Shown: positions 20,930 to 29,670, numbered from the stretch's first letter. The stretch: 64,000 nt of DNA from Micromussa lordhowensis (GCA_964020085.1 OZ026601.1:8480335-8544334), one strand, 5' to 3'. The notes: generated by a model not told the origin, from the sequence alone. Translations and numbers: made by a program.

Positions 20930-21565
20930 CTATATATTTTCATTGAAATTTTTTCTGATTGTCTTTTTTGTCTTATCAATGTACGCAAAACTATAAGGCT
21001 CACTAGTCGCACTCTCGAATCGCTTCTTAGGTACATTGACTTCTTTACACATTCTTGCTGTCTCTGCATTACTTGGAGAGTCAAAAATACAAAAATGAGA
21101 GCAATTCAACCTGATGTCTTTGGGAGTGAGATAATAAGATTGACTTAAATAGATTACACTACAATTTTTATGACGACCACCAACAAAATATTCAATGAGT
21201 GGTTTTTGGTTTCTTTCACAAGCGTAGTCATCAAAGATAACTATTTTTTGATTATCATCATCTAGGCTTTCTAGAGGAATGACATCACTATTGCTCTCTT
21301 CTATAACATCATAACCAGCCTCTTCTGAAATGGGTCGAAATGTTTCTAATAGTTGTCTGTACTTCGGTTGCTCGAGATTTTTAGAAAACAAGTAAATCTT
21401 ATCATAGTAGAGTAGATTATAAAGCATATGCATAAGAACGTTAGTTTTACCACAACCGCTTGGTCCACAAATTAACATTCGAAAAGTGTCTGAAGGCATA
21501 TAAGGTAGCAGTCGTTTGAAATTGCGGTCATTATTAGAAGCTGAATCATAATTAGGAATTTTCAT
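20930..21565 (-). CDS. FtsK/HerA-type genome-packaging ATPase (Polinton 1)
   Basis: A 211-aa protein with Walker A GPSGCGKT at residues 34-41, Walker B IVIFDD at about 108-113 and a downstream sensor-type segment IYLSQSYYL. Length and motif spacing fit the A32-like packaging ATPases of Polintons and of nucleocytoplasmic large DNA viruses. It would pump the element's DNA into the capsid. It is intact. The start is preceded by ATTATATAG. The gene is divergent from the plus-strand block, with only 70 bp between the two start codons, so a shared bidirectional promoter region is likely. Confidence 0.92.
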   Translation of the reverse strand: MKIPNYDSASNNDRNFKRLLPYMPSDTFRMLICGPSGCGKTNVLMHMLYNLLYYDKIYLFSKNLEQPKYRQLLETFRPISEEAGYDVIEESNSDVIPLESLDDDNQKIVIFDDYACERNQKPLIEYFVGGRHKNCSVIYLSQSYYLTPKDIRLNCSHFCIFDSPSNAETARMCKEVNVPKKRFESATSEPYSFAYIDKTKKTIRKNFNENI

Positions 21566-21635
21566 CTATATAATTAATATTTTTTTAATAAATGTTGCAT
21601 ATTATTTCACATAATATAAAAAATATAAATATTAT

Positions 21636-22661
21636 ATGAGTCTCTCAAATTGGAAACGATTAGCTCAGAAGCGGACAGAGACTGGAAAGATGAAGAATCA
21701 GCTATATGATGAGATCACTGAAGAGAAGATAAAGAGTAAGACCTCTGACGCAAGGATAACAAAATCTTTTAGACTTGATGAAATCATAGAGGGTTTAAGG
21801 GCACAAAAGCCTAAGAATAGACCGCAAATGAGAATACGTCCTGCCCCCGCAGGTAAACCAGATGAAATTGATTATGCACCTGAAGTAGATCCATATGAAG
21901 ATATGGATGTGGAAGGATTATTAGATCTCCAAGATTACGTAGCGCCCCAGGCAGAAAAACAAATAATACCTAAAGGCGCGCCACCAAAATATGAAATGGA
22001 TCCTAGTTTTTGGAGAGGAGATGAATCTTTACCACCAGAATATTCTTTTGTGGAAGAAGGACCTTTAGCAATTGAATCACCACCTGATGATGATGAAGAT
22101 TTAGATAGAGGAGATATTAATAGAATTTTAGATAGTGCAAATCTTCCTAACTATGATGATGTTGAAATGAGATTATCCCAACCAGAAATGACACCAGTTA
22201 AACGTAGTAAATATCTCGAGAGTAACATAAAAAGAGCAAATTCTGAAATAAGCAGTATTACAAGTAAATTTAAGACAAATACAACTAATAGACTAAAACA
22301 AGCCATAAAAAAAGGATTGCCAAAAGATGTAATAGAAAAGCTAGAGCGAGAAAAGGATATGGCTCATAAATTTGCTGATAGTAGACTAAAACCTATTCAA
22401 GAATATAGAGACTATCTAAAAGTACAGAAAAAGAAAAGTACAAAGGGAAGTGGCGTCAGGAGAGGCAGAGGAGTCTATTTCTATAATGATGCTCAAGAAT
22501 TACTAAAGAAATTAACACTAATTATTGGCGAAATGGAAGCAGGCAATACAAGTGTCAAGATGAGAAATATGGGTCAAACTATCTTAGACACTCTATTAAG
22601 AACAAAATCAATCAATAAGTCACAATATCAAAAGTTAGTCAAAAAATATTTTGCTATTTAG
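21636..22661 (+). CDS. Conserved virion-associated protein, function unknown (Polinton 1)
   Basis: A 341-aa protein. It has a charged N-terminal third, an acidic Pro-rich middle (DEIDYAPEVDPYEDMDVEGL; PPDDDEDLDRGD), a basic helical region (about 190-270) and a C-terminal helical domain after GSGVRRGRGVYFYND. The Gly-rich GSG/GRG stretch resembles adenain-type cleavage sites, so processing into two products by the element's protease is possible. The C-terminal block (IIGEMEAGNTSVKMRNMGQT) is of a type I recall in other cnidarian Polintons. First gene of the plus block, preceded by AATATTAT at the ATG. Confidence 0.6.
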   Translation: MSLSNWKRLAQKRTETGKMKNQLYDEITEEKIKSKTSDARITKSFRLDEIIEGLRAQKPKNRPQMRIRPAPAGKPDEIDYAPEVDPYEDMDVEGLLDLQDYVAPQAEKQIIPKGAPPKYEMDPSFWRGDESLPPEYSFVEEGPLAIESPPDDDEDLDRGDINRILDSANLPNYDDVEMRLSQPEMTPVKRSKYLESNIKRANSEISSITSKFKTNTTNRLKQAIKKGLPKDVIEKLEREKDMAHKFADSRLKPIQEYRDYLKVQKKKSTKGSGVRRGRGVYFYNDAQELLKKLTLIIGEMEAGNTSVKMRNMGQTILDTLLRTKSINKSQYQKLVKKYFAI

Positions 22662-22711
22662 CATTATCAAAAAATATTTCGGGGTTTAGTAAATATTATT
22701 TACATTAGTAT

Positions 22712-23479
22712 ATGGAGAGAGAAATCTCATTAAGCAGTTTTGCAGTTAAAGATGAACCTGGTAATCGACCTGGTGATTTTACTACAAGGTTTTCTAGAAC
22801 GCTGGAATATGAACACAGTGATGGGATTTGGTATATTGGTTTTAATAAAATTATTTCAATGGCTTTTACATGGACAAATATAAATTCTGGTTATAGCAAT
22901 CAAAAGATAGCTTACAGTAAAGACGGAGGGAAAACATTTACAGATATTGATTTTCCAAAAGGAGTTTGGGATTACACTGATATTGATAATTACATTAAGG
23001 AAAAGACTAAAACAGTCCGCGGTGATGGTGATGAAGAATTTCCAATTACGGTGACTTTTGATGAACCAACTTTTAGAGTCTTAGTGACTTTAGACGCTAA
23101 CTATCAGCTTGACCTGCGTAAATCGAATTTTGGTAAACTAATAGGATTCGATAAGGTGATCTTAAGAGATGAGAGAAACGTTAGTACTAAGATACCTAAC
23201 CTATCAGAAGATACAGATGTCTTAAATATTCATTGTGATTTAGTCTCTGATTCATTAGTAGATGGGAGAGAATCAGATATTGTTTTTAGTTTTGGTACAG
23301 GAACGCTGAGACCTTCTTACAATTTTACACTTGAACCGCGTCGTGTTATATTTAATCCTATCAATAAAACAAGAGTTTCAAGCGTTCGAATCTATTTAAC
23401 TGATGGTTTAAGAAGACCAGTCTATTTAAATCATGCTGACACAGCATTTTCATTAATCTTAAAAAAAGTTCCATTCTAA
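22712..23479 (+). CDS. Minor capsid (penton-like) protein (Polinton 1)
   Basis: A 255-aa protein rich in predicted beta-strands. The gene lies just upstream of a small basic gene and then the major capsid gene, the usual Polinton position of the single-jelly-roll penton. It opens with ISLSSFAVKDEPGNRPGDFTT and ends with VSSVRIYLTDGLRRPVYLNH, a pattern seen in Polinton minor capsid proteins, including the counterpart at 39986-41021 in Polinton 2. It would form the five-fold vertex and probably hold the fibre. Intact. ATG preceded by ACATTAGTAT. Confidence 0.75.
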   Translation: MEREISLSSFAVKDEPGNRPGDFTTRFSRTLEYEHSDGIWYIGFNKIISMAFTWTNINSGYSNQKIAYSKDGGKTFTDIDFPKGVWDYTDIDNYIKEKTKTVRGDGDEEFPITVTFDEPTFRVLVTLDANYQLDLRKSNFGKLIGFDKVILRDERNVSTKIPNLSEDTDVLNIHCDLVSDSLVDGRESDIVFSFGTGTLRPSYNFTLEPRRVIFNPINKTRVSSVRIYLTDGLRRPVYLNHADTAFSLILKKVPF

Positions 23480-23485
23480 GGTTAT

Positions 23486-23866
23486 ATGAAGTCAAGAGAG
23501 TTCAAAAAGATTTATCACCCAAGAACGGGACGATATGTCTACAAACACCGCGGCAATGGAATTATAGTAGATAATCTTATGAAACCACTAAAAAAGGTAG
23601 CTAGTGCTTTAACTGGACAGGTTTTAAAACCATTTGCTAAAAAAGCAATACAAGCTGGTGTCGCTCATGCGGGAGAACGAGTTGGTAAAAAGGCTGCTGA
23701 TAAAGTTATAGAGCGATCTGGTGAGCTTATCCGAAAAAGGCTGTCCTCAGGATCTAAAAAAGCAACAAAGTCAACAAAGTCAACAAATTCAAAGCCTGGT
23801 AGAGCAAAGCCAAAAACGCAGGAGGAAGTTTATACACTGATTAATAATCTTATAGCGCGATCTTAA
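23486..23866 (+). CDS. Small basic core-like protein (Polinton 1)
   Basis: 126 aa, very basic. A short N-terminal region (FKKIYHPRTGRYVYKHRG) is followed by an amphipathic Ala/Gly/Lys-rich segment (ALTGQVLKPFAKKAIQAGVA; GKKAADKVIERSGELIRKRL) and a Lys/Ser-rich tail. It begins 6 bp after the penton stop. The composition fits a DNA-condensing core protein or a membrane-active minor virion protein like adenovirus pX/pVI; the exact role is inferred. ATG preceded by GGTTAT. Confidence 0.6.
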   Translation: MKSREFKKIYHPRTGRYVYKHRGNGIIVDNLMKPLKKVASALTGQVLKPFAKKAIQAGVAHAGERVGKKAADKVIERSGELIRKRLSSGSKKATKSTKSTNSKPGRAKPKTQEEVYTLINNLIARS

Positions 23867-23895
23867 AGAAAAAAAAATCTGATAAAAAATATATA

Positions 23896-25139
23896 ATGGC
23901 ATTTAGATCACCAGAGAATGTTCAGAGAAACGAACTAGTTCAATTTCGTCTTCAAGACGCTATAAGAGCTCCTGCCAATACTCAAGAGCAAAATAAGAAA
24001 GGATACAAATTTCATGTTACTGATCGTGGTATTATGCTTGATTGGTTTAACGCCTTTTTTGAAGTGCGATTCAAATTAGACCTTCGAGCAAATGGTGGAG
24101 ACAATGCAGACGCCAGAACAACAATTATTAATGGATCGCATTCATTAATTAAGCATATGGTAATAAAGAGTGCAGGAAAAATCGTCTATGACACTGATAA
24201 TCTTCATCTTGTAACTTTTGCAAAAAATCTTTTAGAATATTCAGATGATTTTGGGCGTAGTACAGCCAAAAATAGCTTATGGTATTTAGATACAGATGCC
24301 ACTTCAGATGATACAAACACTGGTTTGGAAAGTAGGCGTTTATTAACAGCTAACAGAGCTCATGTTAATACAAGTATACCATTAAATAGGTATTCTTTTT
24401 TCGAAGAATTAGAAGGACGATTGTTACCTCCAATGGATCTCCAATTTGAAATAGAACTGACACCAGACGCTGAAGTCTTATATGGGGCAGTTGATACATT
24501 GAGATTAGTAATTGATCGTTTTTATCTATGGGTACCACGACTAGAACCAAAAGATGCTCTTATGACTAAATTCATCAGTGAATACCAAAAACCCAGTAAA
24601 TGGAAATACCTCAAAGAAATGTACCAAACTTCAGATACTACCAGAAACAGTGGTGATTTCAGAATCTCAGCTAGTATTGATAAAGTACAACATGTTTTCC
24701 TCTACTTCCAGAGACTTAAGACAAATGATATGTCAGCAAATCCTTATATTTTTGATACTTTTAAACTTAATGCTGCTAACAATAATAGTCATCTTAGCAC
24801 ATGTCGTCTTGAATATGGTAATGGTGTCTTCTATCCAGAACTTGAATATGATACAGAAAGTAAAACAAGAATCTATTATGATTTAATGAATTATTCATGG
24901 AAAAGAATGATTATAATACAGGTACTCAGCTCAATATCAGTAATTTTTCGAGTCTTTACCCAATGTTATATTTTGATTTAACTTATCAAACAGAACAGGT
25001 AAGCAGAGATCCAAAGCAACTTAACATAAGATTTCGCCTCTCACAAGCCGCAGCTGCTGATTTCCGAGTGCATGCAATTGTTCTCTATGAAGAAGATGTT
25101 GTTGTTGATAAAGTGGGAGATCAATTAATTATTGTCTAA
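23896..25139 (+). CDS. Major capsid protein, double jelly-roll, one frameshift (Polinton 1)
   Basis: About 410 codons. It starts MAFRSPENVQRNELVQFRLQ right after AAAAAATATATA. The first frame runs with good capsid-like beta-rich sequence to about 24900. The remaining C-terminal segment, ending with QLNIRFRLSQAAAADFRVHA and AIVLYEEDVVV (the conserved closing strands of Polinton capsid proteins), is in the next frame (24897-25139). The change falls near GGAAAAGAATG, so a one-base indel in the A run is the likely cause. Since the element is otherwise intact, this may be an assembly error, a recent mutation or a slippage site. The protein would form trimeric capsomers. Confidence 0.88.
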
Positions 25140-25185
25140 AAAAAAATAAAAAAATATTTAGAAAAAAAATATTTTAATATAATAT

Positions 25186-25899
25186 ATGAGAGTTAAAGAG
25201 AGTCAGAATGAAAGAGCAGAAAAAGAACAAATAGTCGATTTTCTTCATATTGACCCTTCAAAGATAACTTTTACAAAACCAAAACCAAATAAGCATAATG
25301 GAGCACAGATAGGAATATTATACAATCGAAAGCCATTGTTTGTTAAATATGAAGGATTTACACAATTCGGTTCAAGAGAAAAATATGATGAAGATGGTAA
25401 GTACCAAGGTACTAGTATGCAAATTAATTGTGAGGGTGAATATCTAAAAAAAGCTAAAGAATTAGACCAATTCTTCATTGATTATATTCATTCTTTTAAT
25501 GATGAAGAAATACCAAGAGAGGTTGTAGAGGGATATGATGAATATGGACAAGGAGGTTCTTGGAAAAGAATTTGTAGAAAACCATATATAATTGTTAATG
25601 AAAAAAGAATGTATACAGATTACCCATCAAAGATGGAGTTTAATTTTTTTTATCGCAATGACAAACTATTTACAACATTTTTTACATGGGATAAAGAAAA
25701 GATTGAAACAGAAGAAATAGGTCCGCGAAATACAGTTAAATTTATTGCTGCCTGGTTTTCTATAACAACTGGAAATTTTGGAGCTACTTTAAAACCAAAA
25801 ATAATGCAAGTAACATTTCTAGAGGAAGAAAATATTTTCGATAAGTTTCTCTTAGATGATGATGAAGAAGAAGATGAAGAAGTTGACTATTGGATCTGA
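25186..25899 (+). CDS. Putative ssDNA-binding protein with acidic tail (Polinton 1)
   Basis: A 237-aa protein. The N-terminal half is basic and beta-rich (ITFTKPKPNKHNGAQIGILY; RKPLFVKYEGFTQFG). A conserved-looking core follows (SMQINCEGEYLKKAKELDQF), then a strongly acidic C-terminus (DDDEEEDEEVDYWI). The pattern of a small beta-rich domain with an acidic, aromatic-tipped tail is seen in single-strand DNA-binding proteins, including those of large DNA viruses. Protein-primed replication requires such a protein. The assignment is by resemblance and need, not by a diagnostic motif. ATG preceded by AATATAATAT. Confidence 0.4.
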   Translation: MRVKESQNERAEKEQIVDFLHIDPSKITFTKPKPNKHNGAQIGILYNRKPLFVKYEGFTQFGSREKYDEDGKYQGTSMQINCEGEYLKKAKELDQFFIDYIHSFNDEEIPREVVEGYDEYGQGGSWKRICRKPYIIVNEKRMYTDYPSKMEFNFFYRNDKLFTTFFTWDKEKIETEEIGPRNTVKFIAAWFSITTGNFGATLKPKIMQVTFLEEENIFDKFLLDDDEEEDEEVDYWI

Positions 25900-25992
25900 T
25901 TAATAACAACTATTCCAAAGTCATAGACTATTCCAAAGTCATAGAATAAATATTATTTATGAATTTTAAAAAAAGTCCATAAATAATATATA

Positions 25993-26703
25993 ATGACTGA
26001 ACTACATCAAATTTCTATAAAACTTTCTGAAGGCCAAAAACGAAAACTATCTAATGCTTACAGAAACAGAGAAGAAATAAGTTTACGCTTAAGTAAAAAT
26101 GCGTTAAGTGGTTCCGATGTTCTTATGGTACCAATGAATACTGTTAAGAGACTCGCTAAGGCCAAAACAGCTAATCGAGGAATGGTAATTACTATATCAA
26201 AGTATAATATCAGGCGACAAACTGGGTCTGGTATCTTTAGCTCAATATTGCCAGTATTAAAGAATGTAGCACCAACTATCGGTAAAACACTAGGATTGTC
26301 TGCTCTAGCAGGGTTAGCTTCTGAAGGTGCTAGTCAAATAGTTAAGAAAATTAGTGGCGGACAAATGTATCAAGTACCAAATAATAAACTATTTATGTTA
26401 GCTCAATTGGGTGATCTACTGACTAAAGGACAAATAGGAGATTTAGCCCGAGCTCATAAAGGTGGAGAAGACTTACTTTTCCGACTGACACAACGACAAG
26501 TAGGTAATGGTATTGGAACGTTAATAGCTAGTATTGGTATTCCAATGCTTATTGATGCATTAAAAGGAGGAAGTATAAAAGGAAGAGGAGGTCCTAGAAT
26601 GGGGAAATCGGATGGAGGAGGAGGTCCTCGTATGGGAATGCCTATGGCTCCACCACCTTTTATTGGTACTTGGGGCAGGGGAAAAAAAAAAAAAAAAAGG
26701 TAA
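25993..26703 (+). CDS. Minor virion protein (pVI/pX-like), ends in an A17 tract (Polinton 1)
   Basis: A 236-aa protein. It has a Lys-rich N-terminal domain, then GSGIFSSILPVLKNVAPTIG and hydrophobic Gly/Ala-rich helices (TLGLSALAGLASEGASQIVK), a second helical segment, and a Gly-rich tail with GRGGPRMGKSDGGGGPRMGM. The hydrophobic GS-rich segment recalls membrane-active, protease-processed minor virion proteins of adenoviruses. The gene ends ...GRGKKKKKR in a run of 17 A residues (26682-26698). The frame of the following protease is open across that run, so length variation would fuse the two. ATG preceded by AATAATATATA. Confidence 0.65.
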   Translation: MTELHQISIKLSEGQKRKLSNAYRNREEISLRLSKNALSGSDVLMVPMNTVKRLAKAKTANRGMVITISKYNIRRQTGSGIFSSILPVLKNVAPTIGKTLGLSALAGLASEGASQIVKKISGGQMYQVPNNKLFMLAQLGDLLTKGQIGDLARAHKGGEDLLFRLTQRQVGNGIGTLIASIGIPMLIDALKGGSIKGRGGPRMGKSDGGGGPRMGMPMAPPPFIGTWGRGKKKKKR

Positions 26704-26741
26704 AAAAGCACCAAAAGCCTAAATTCCATAAAGATATCCCA

Positions 26742-27173
26742 ATGAGTAATTTTGATCTTTTAGATTGGTGTAAATACTTAGAGATACCTATCAAGAATGT
26801 TTTAAGTAGAGATCAGACTGTACCACATCAGCATAAGTTAGCGCTTTTTATCTATAATTTAGAACCTCATTATATGAGTGGTAGTCATTGGGTTACAACC
26901 TATGTTCGTGATGGTACAATAAATTACTTTGACTCTTTTGGTATGCCACCTTTTCAAGAGTTGGTAAACCATGCAAAAGAGAAAAACTTAAATTTATTAC
27001 ACCAAAACCATCAAATACAGAATCTCTATACTACAATCTGTGGCTATTTTTGCTTGTATTTCTTGAATGAAATGCATAAAGGAATCTCTTATTTCGATTT
27101 ATTGCAAGTTTTTAGCTTTGACACAGAAGAGAATGAAAAATTCATAGAAAACTATTTTAAACTATTGCTTTGA
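26742..27173 (+). CDS. Adenain-like cysteine protease (Polinton 1)
   Basis: 143 aa from MSNFDLL. The catalytic triad is visible: His49 in GSHWV, Asp64 in YFDSFG, Cys100 in TTICGYFCLYF, with a Gln a few residues before the Cys. This is the maturation protease of Polintons and adenoviruses, cutting virion precursors at Gly-containing sites. It lacks the TATATA element found before most other starts. Its frame is open back through the A17 tract at the end of the previous gene, so it may also be made as a fusion by slippage. The 3' end overlaps the convergent small gene at 27162. Confidence 0.9.
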   Translation: MSNFDLLDWCKYLEIPIKNVLSRDQTVPHQHKLALFIYNLEPHYMSGSHWVTTYVRDGTINYFDSFGMPPFQELVNHAKEKNLNLLHQNHQIQNLYTTICGYFCLYFLNEMHKGISYFDLLQVFSFDTEENEKFIENYFKLLL

Positions 27174-27395
27174 GGACTTCTGCAACGTCAGGTGCGCGAA
27201 AGGAGTTATATTTTGTTGGATTTGTTTGATTTGTCGGATTTTTTTTAAATCTTTTTTCAAACTATTTCTCAGATTTCTCACTCTTTTAGTTTCTCCAGAA
27301 CAACATAAAAAGGCAATTTTTCTATAAAGAAGTTTGTAATGTTTATACATCGCTTCTATTCTACGTATTTCATTGTCAATTTCAATTTCTTCCAT
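27162..27395 (-). CDS. Small basic helical protein (Polinton 1)
   Basis: 77 aa from MEEIEIDNEIRR, start chosen because TATTATATA abuts that ATG. It is Lys/Arg-rich and almost wholly helical (VRNLRNSLKKDLKKIRQIKQ). It is the only minus-strand gene inside the plus block and overlaps the protease stop by 12 bp. No family recognised. The start-proximal element is the main reason to consider it real. Confidence 0.5.
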   Translation of the reverse strand: MEEIEIDNEIRRIEAMYKHYKLLYRKIAFLCCSGETKRVRNLRNSLKKDLKKIRQIKQIQQNITPFAHLTLQKSSKQ

Positions 27396-27428
27396 TATAT
27401 AATAATAAAAAAAATAATTATAATATAG

Positions 27429-27665
27429 ATGAAAAGCTATTGTGTAAAACAACGAAAACAGACAGAGTGCGTTCCTGGTTCAGAAAGGGTTGTGCAGGCA
27501 AGAAATGGTCGTGCCATGATGAAATGTAAATGCGCAGAATGTGGGATAACAAAAACTAAATTTGTTAAGTCAGGTACGGTAGGAAGAGGTAGAAAAGGAA
27601 AAGGGCTATTACTGGGTAAAAACAGTCCATTTAAGGGAATTCCCCTAATAGGAGCTATATTATAG
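27429..27665 (+). CDS. Zinc-ribbon small protein, DUF5679-like (Polinton 1)
   Basis: 78 aa. The N-terminal half carries Cys residues in the pattern YCVKQRKQTEC ... MKCKCAECGITKTKF, resembling the DUF5679 zinc ribbon. The C-terminal half is a short basic/hydrophobic segment KGLLLGKNSPFKGIPLIGAIL. The same zinc ribbon starts the next gene, so the two are paralogous at their N-termini. The start is divergent from the small minus gene at 27395, with 33 bp between them, and is preceded by AATATAG. It is probably a minor virion protein. Confidence 0.65.
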   Translation: MKSYCVKQRKQTECVPGSERVVQARNGRAMMKCKCAECGITKTKFVKSGTVGRGRKGKGLLLGKNSPFKGIPLIGAIL

Positions 27666-27728
27666 TAAAGGAACTTTACAATAGTTAACAATAGATTAAC
27701 ATATATTTATTATAATATTAATTAATAT

Positions 27729-28466
27729 ATGTTATCTTATTGCGTTCGACAAAGAAAAAGGACAGAATGTATACCTAATTCTGAAACTTTTGTAATTACA
27801 AAAAATGGTAGAAATGCAATGCGATGTATTTGTGCTGAATGTGGAATTACAAAATTTCGTTTTATATCTAAAGCGGAAATGCAAGGAAGCGGTTTTGATG
27901 AACTAATTGTCAAAGGGTTGGCTGCTGGTGCAAAAGGATTGTACAACCTAGGTAAAAGGGGAGCTAGTAGAGCAATAAAATCTGACTATGTAAAAGACAA
28001 AGTTAAAGGCATTGGTAAAAGGTATTTGAATAGAGCAATTGACTCACTGGCAGATGATCTTTCTAAAAAAATCAGTGGAAGGGGGAGGGGTCTTGATATT
28101 CATAAAGCAATAGGTAAGTTACCTAAACCGAAAGCTGGTTGGACTCTTCCAGGTCACAAATATACTGGTCCTTACAATGATTTAGAACGACAAGTAAAAT
28201 GGGATCGTGATACTGGGCAAATCTATGAAATCTATGATCAGCCAACAGGTAAGACAGATGCTATAGCCATGCAACACGATGTTGATTACTCAGTATGTGC
28301 TGATAAGGGAGGTAATGTAAAATCATGTAAAAATGTGGCTGACAAGAAAATGGTCCGAGCTTTAGATGCAATTCCCTGGAATGAGAGACAGTGGGGCCAT
28401 TGGTTAGCTAGAAACACTATTAATACAAAGCAAAAACTTGGTTTAGGAGTAAAAAAAAAACGCTAA
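27729..28466 (+). CDS. Zinc-ribbon plus parvovirus-type phospholipase A2 protein (Polinton 1)
   Basis: A 245-aa protein. Residues 1-47 form a DUF5679-like zinc ribbon (YCVRQRKRTEC ... CICAECGITKFRF), followed by a basic helical region. A phospholipase A2 domain of the parvovirus VP1 type comes next: the calcium loop KYTGPYNDLE at about 140-150 and the catalytic HD motif AMQHDVDYSVC at about 179-189. Such domains help virions breach endosomal membranes. The gene ends ...GLGVKKKR in an A10 tract (28451-28460), and the integrase frame begins at once in another frame without its own ATG, so a fusion product by slippage is plausible. ATG preceded by TTAATAT. Confidence 0.8.
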   Translation: MLSYCVRQRKRTECIPNSETFVITKNGRNAMRCICAECGITKFRFISKAEMQGSGFDELIVKGLAAGAKGLYNLGKRGASRAIKSDYVKDKVKGIGKRYLNRAIDSLADDLSKKISGRGRGLDIHKAIGKLPKPKAGWTLPGHKYTGPYNDLERQVKWDRDTGQIYEIYDQPTGKTDAIAMQHDVDYSVCADKGGNVKSCKNVADKKMVRALDAIPWNERQWGHWLARNTINTKQKLGLGVKKKR

Positions 28467-29418
28467 AAATTTAGACACATGGGAAGGTCTGGCTAATGAG
28501 TTACACAAACCTATAAAACGAAATTTTACCAAGCGAAGAGTCATTTCACATAATGTAGATGATATCTGGTGTTCAGACTTAGTTGATATGCAAAAGCTTA
28601 GCAAATGGAACCGAGGTTATAAATATCTACTAATGGTCTTAGACCTTTTCAGTAAATATGGTTGGATAGTACCTCTAAAGACAAAAACTGGCTTAGAAGT
28701 CGCTAAAGCGTTTGAAAGCTTATTTTTCTCTAATAAGCCTAAAATGTTATGGGTAGACAAAGGAAAAGAATATTATAACAAAAATGTGTTGGATCTCTTA
28801 GCTAAAGATAAGATAAAGGTCTATTCCACTGAAAATGAAGAGAAATCATCAGTTTGTGAGAGATGGAATAGAACTATCAAAGATAAAATGTATAAGAGAT
28901 TCACTATGCAAAACAATACAGTCTACGTTGACATCCTTCCGAAAATACTCGCCTCTTATAACAACAGCCGACATAGATCAATAGGAATGACGCCTATCCA
29001 AGCTAGAAAACCTGAAAACTATGGAAAAGTTTATTTTAATTTATATGGTGATTTAGCGAGAGAAATCAAAAAAACAAAAACAAATAGAAAACCCGAATTT
29101 AGAGTAGGTGATAGAGTCCGAATAAGCAAATACAAAAGGGTGACCTTTGATAAAGGCTATACTCCTAATTGGACTGAAGAAGCTTTCATCATAGACGAAA
29201 TTAGATTCACTAATCCTATTACTTATAAGATAAAAGACTTAAATGGTGAAGTGATTAAGGGTACTTTCTACAGAGAAGAGTTACAAAAGACAGATCAGGA
29301 GGTCTATAGAATAGAGAAAATTATCAGAAAGTCAAAAGGAAAAGCATTAGTCAAATGGAAAGGTTACCCAGACGAATTTAACAGTTGGGTGCCAGCTGGG
29401 GATTTAAAAAATTTATAA
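28453..29418 (+). CDS. Retroviral-type integrase with chromodomain (Polinton 1)
   Basis: The open frame starts just after the A10 tract, with coding-like residues KNLDTWEGLANELHKPIK before the first ATG at 28588. The core has DDE-type residues: D in WCSDLVDM, D in MLWVDKGKEYYN, E in SSVCERWNRTIK. A C-terminal chromodomain follows (EVYRIEKIIRKSKGKALVKW and WKGYPDEFNSWVP). It inserts the linear element and makes the 6-bp duplication. The first catalytic Asp lies upstream of the first ATG, so translation must begin earlier, either by fusion with the PLA2 protein across the A-tract or at a non-ATG codon. No TATATA element precedes it. Confidence 0.92.
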   Translation, partial: KKNAKNLDTWEGLANELHKPIKRNFTKRRVISHNVDDIWCSDLVDMQKLSKWNRGYKYLLMVLDLFSKYGWIVPLKTKTGLEVAKAFESLFFSNKPKMLWVDKGKEYYNKNVLDLLAKDKIKVYSTENEEKSSVCERWNRTIKDKMYKRFTMQNNTVYVDILPKILASYNNSRHRSIGMTPIQARKPENYGKVYFNLYGDLAREIKKTKTNRKPEFRVGDRVRISKYKRVTFDKGYTPNWTEEAFIIDEIRFTNPITYKIKDLNGEVIKGTFYREELQKTDQEVYRIEKIIRKSKGKALVKWKGYPDEFNSWVPAGDLKNL

Positions 29419-29460
29419 AAATTATTTAAAAAAATTAGAATATTATAAATAATTATATAG

Positions 29461-29670
29461 ATGGAAAAAACAGAAGAACAATTGAAACGAGAAAAATGGA
29501 ACAAAATTACAAATGAGAGACTGAAAAATACTGAATGGTACTGTGATGTATGTGGAAATGGAAAAAATTACACTTATAGAGGAAAATATATGCATCTAAA
29601 GACAAAGAAACATGAGCGTAACATTCTAAAATACACTAATCCAGTTACTGATACACTAATTGATTTATAA
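29461..29670 (+). CDS. Small zinc-finger protein (Polinton 1)
   Basis: 69 aa containing one C2H2-type finger of the U1-like kind: WYCDVCGNGKNYTYRGKYMH followed by LKTKKHERN. The same finger opens the PolB protein encoded next, so this is a stand-alone paralogue of the PolB N-terminus. ATG preceded by AATTATATAG. It is likely a nucleic-acid-binding accessory of replication; inferred. Confidence 0.65.
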   Translation: MEKTEEQLKREKWNKITNERLKNTEWYCDVCGNGKNYTYRGKYMHLKTKKHERNILKYTNPVTDTLIDL

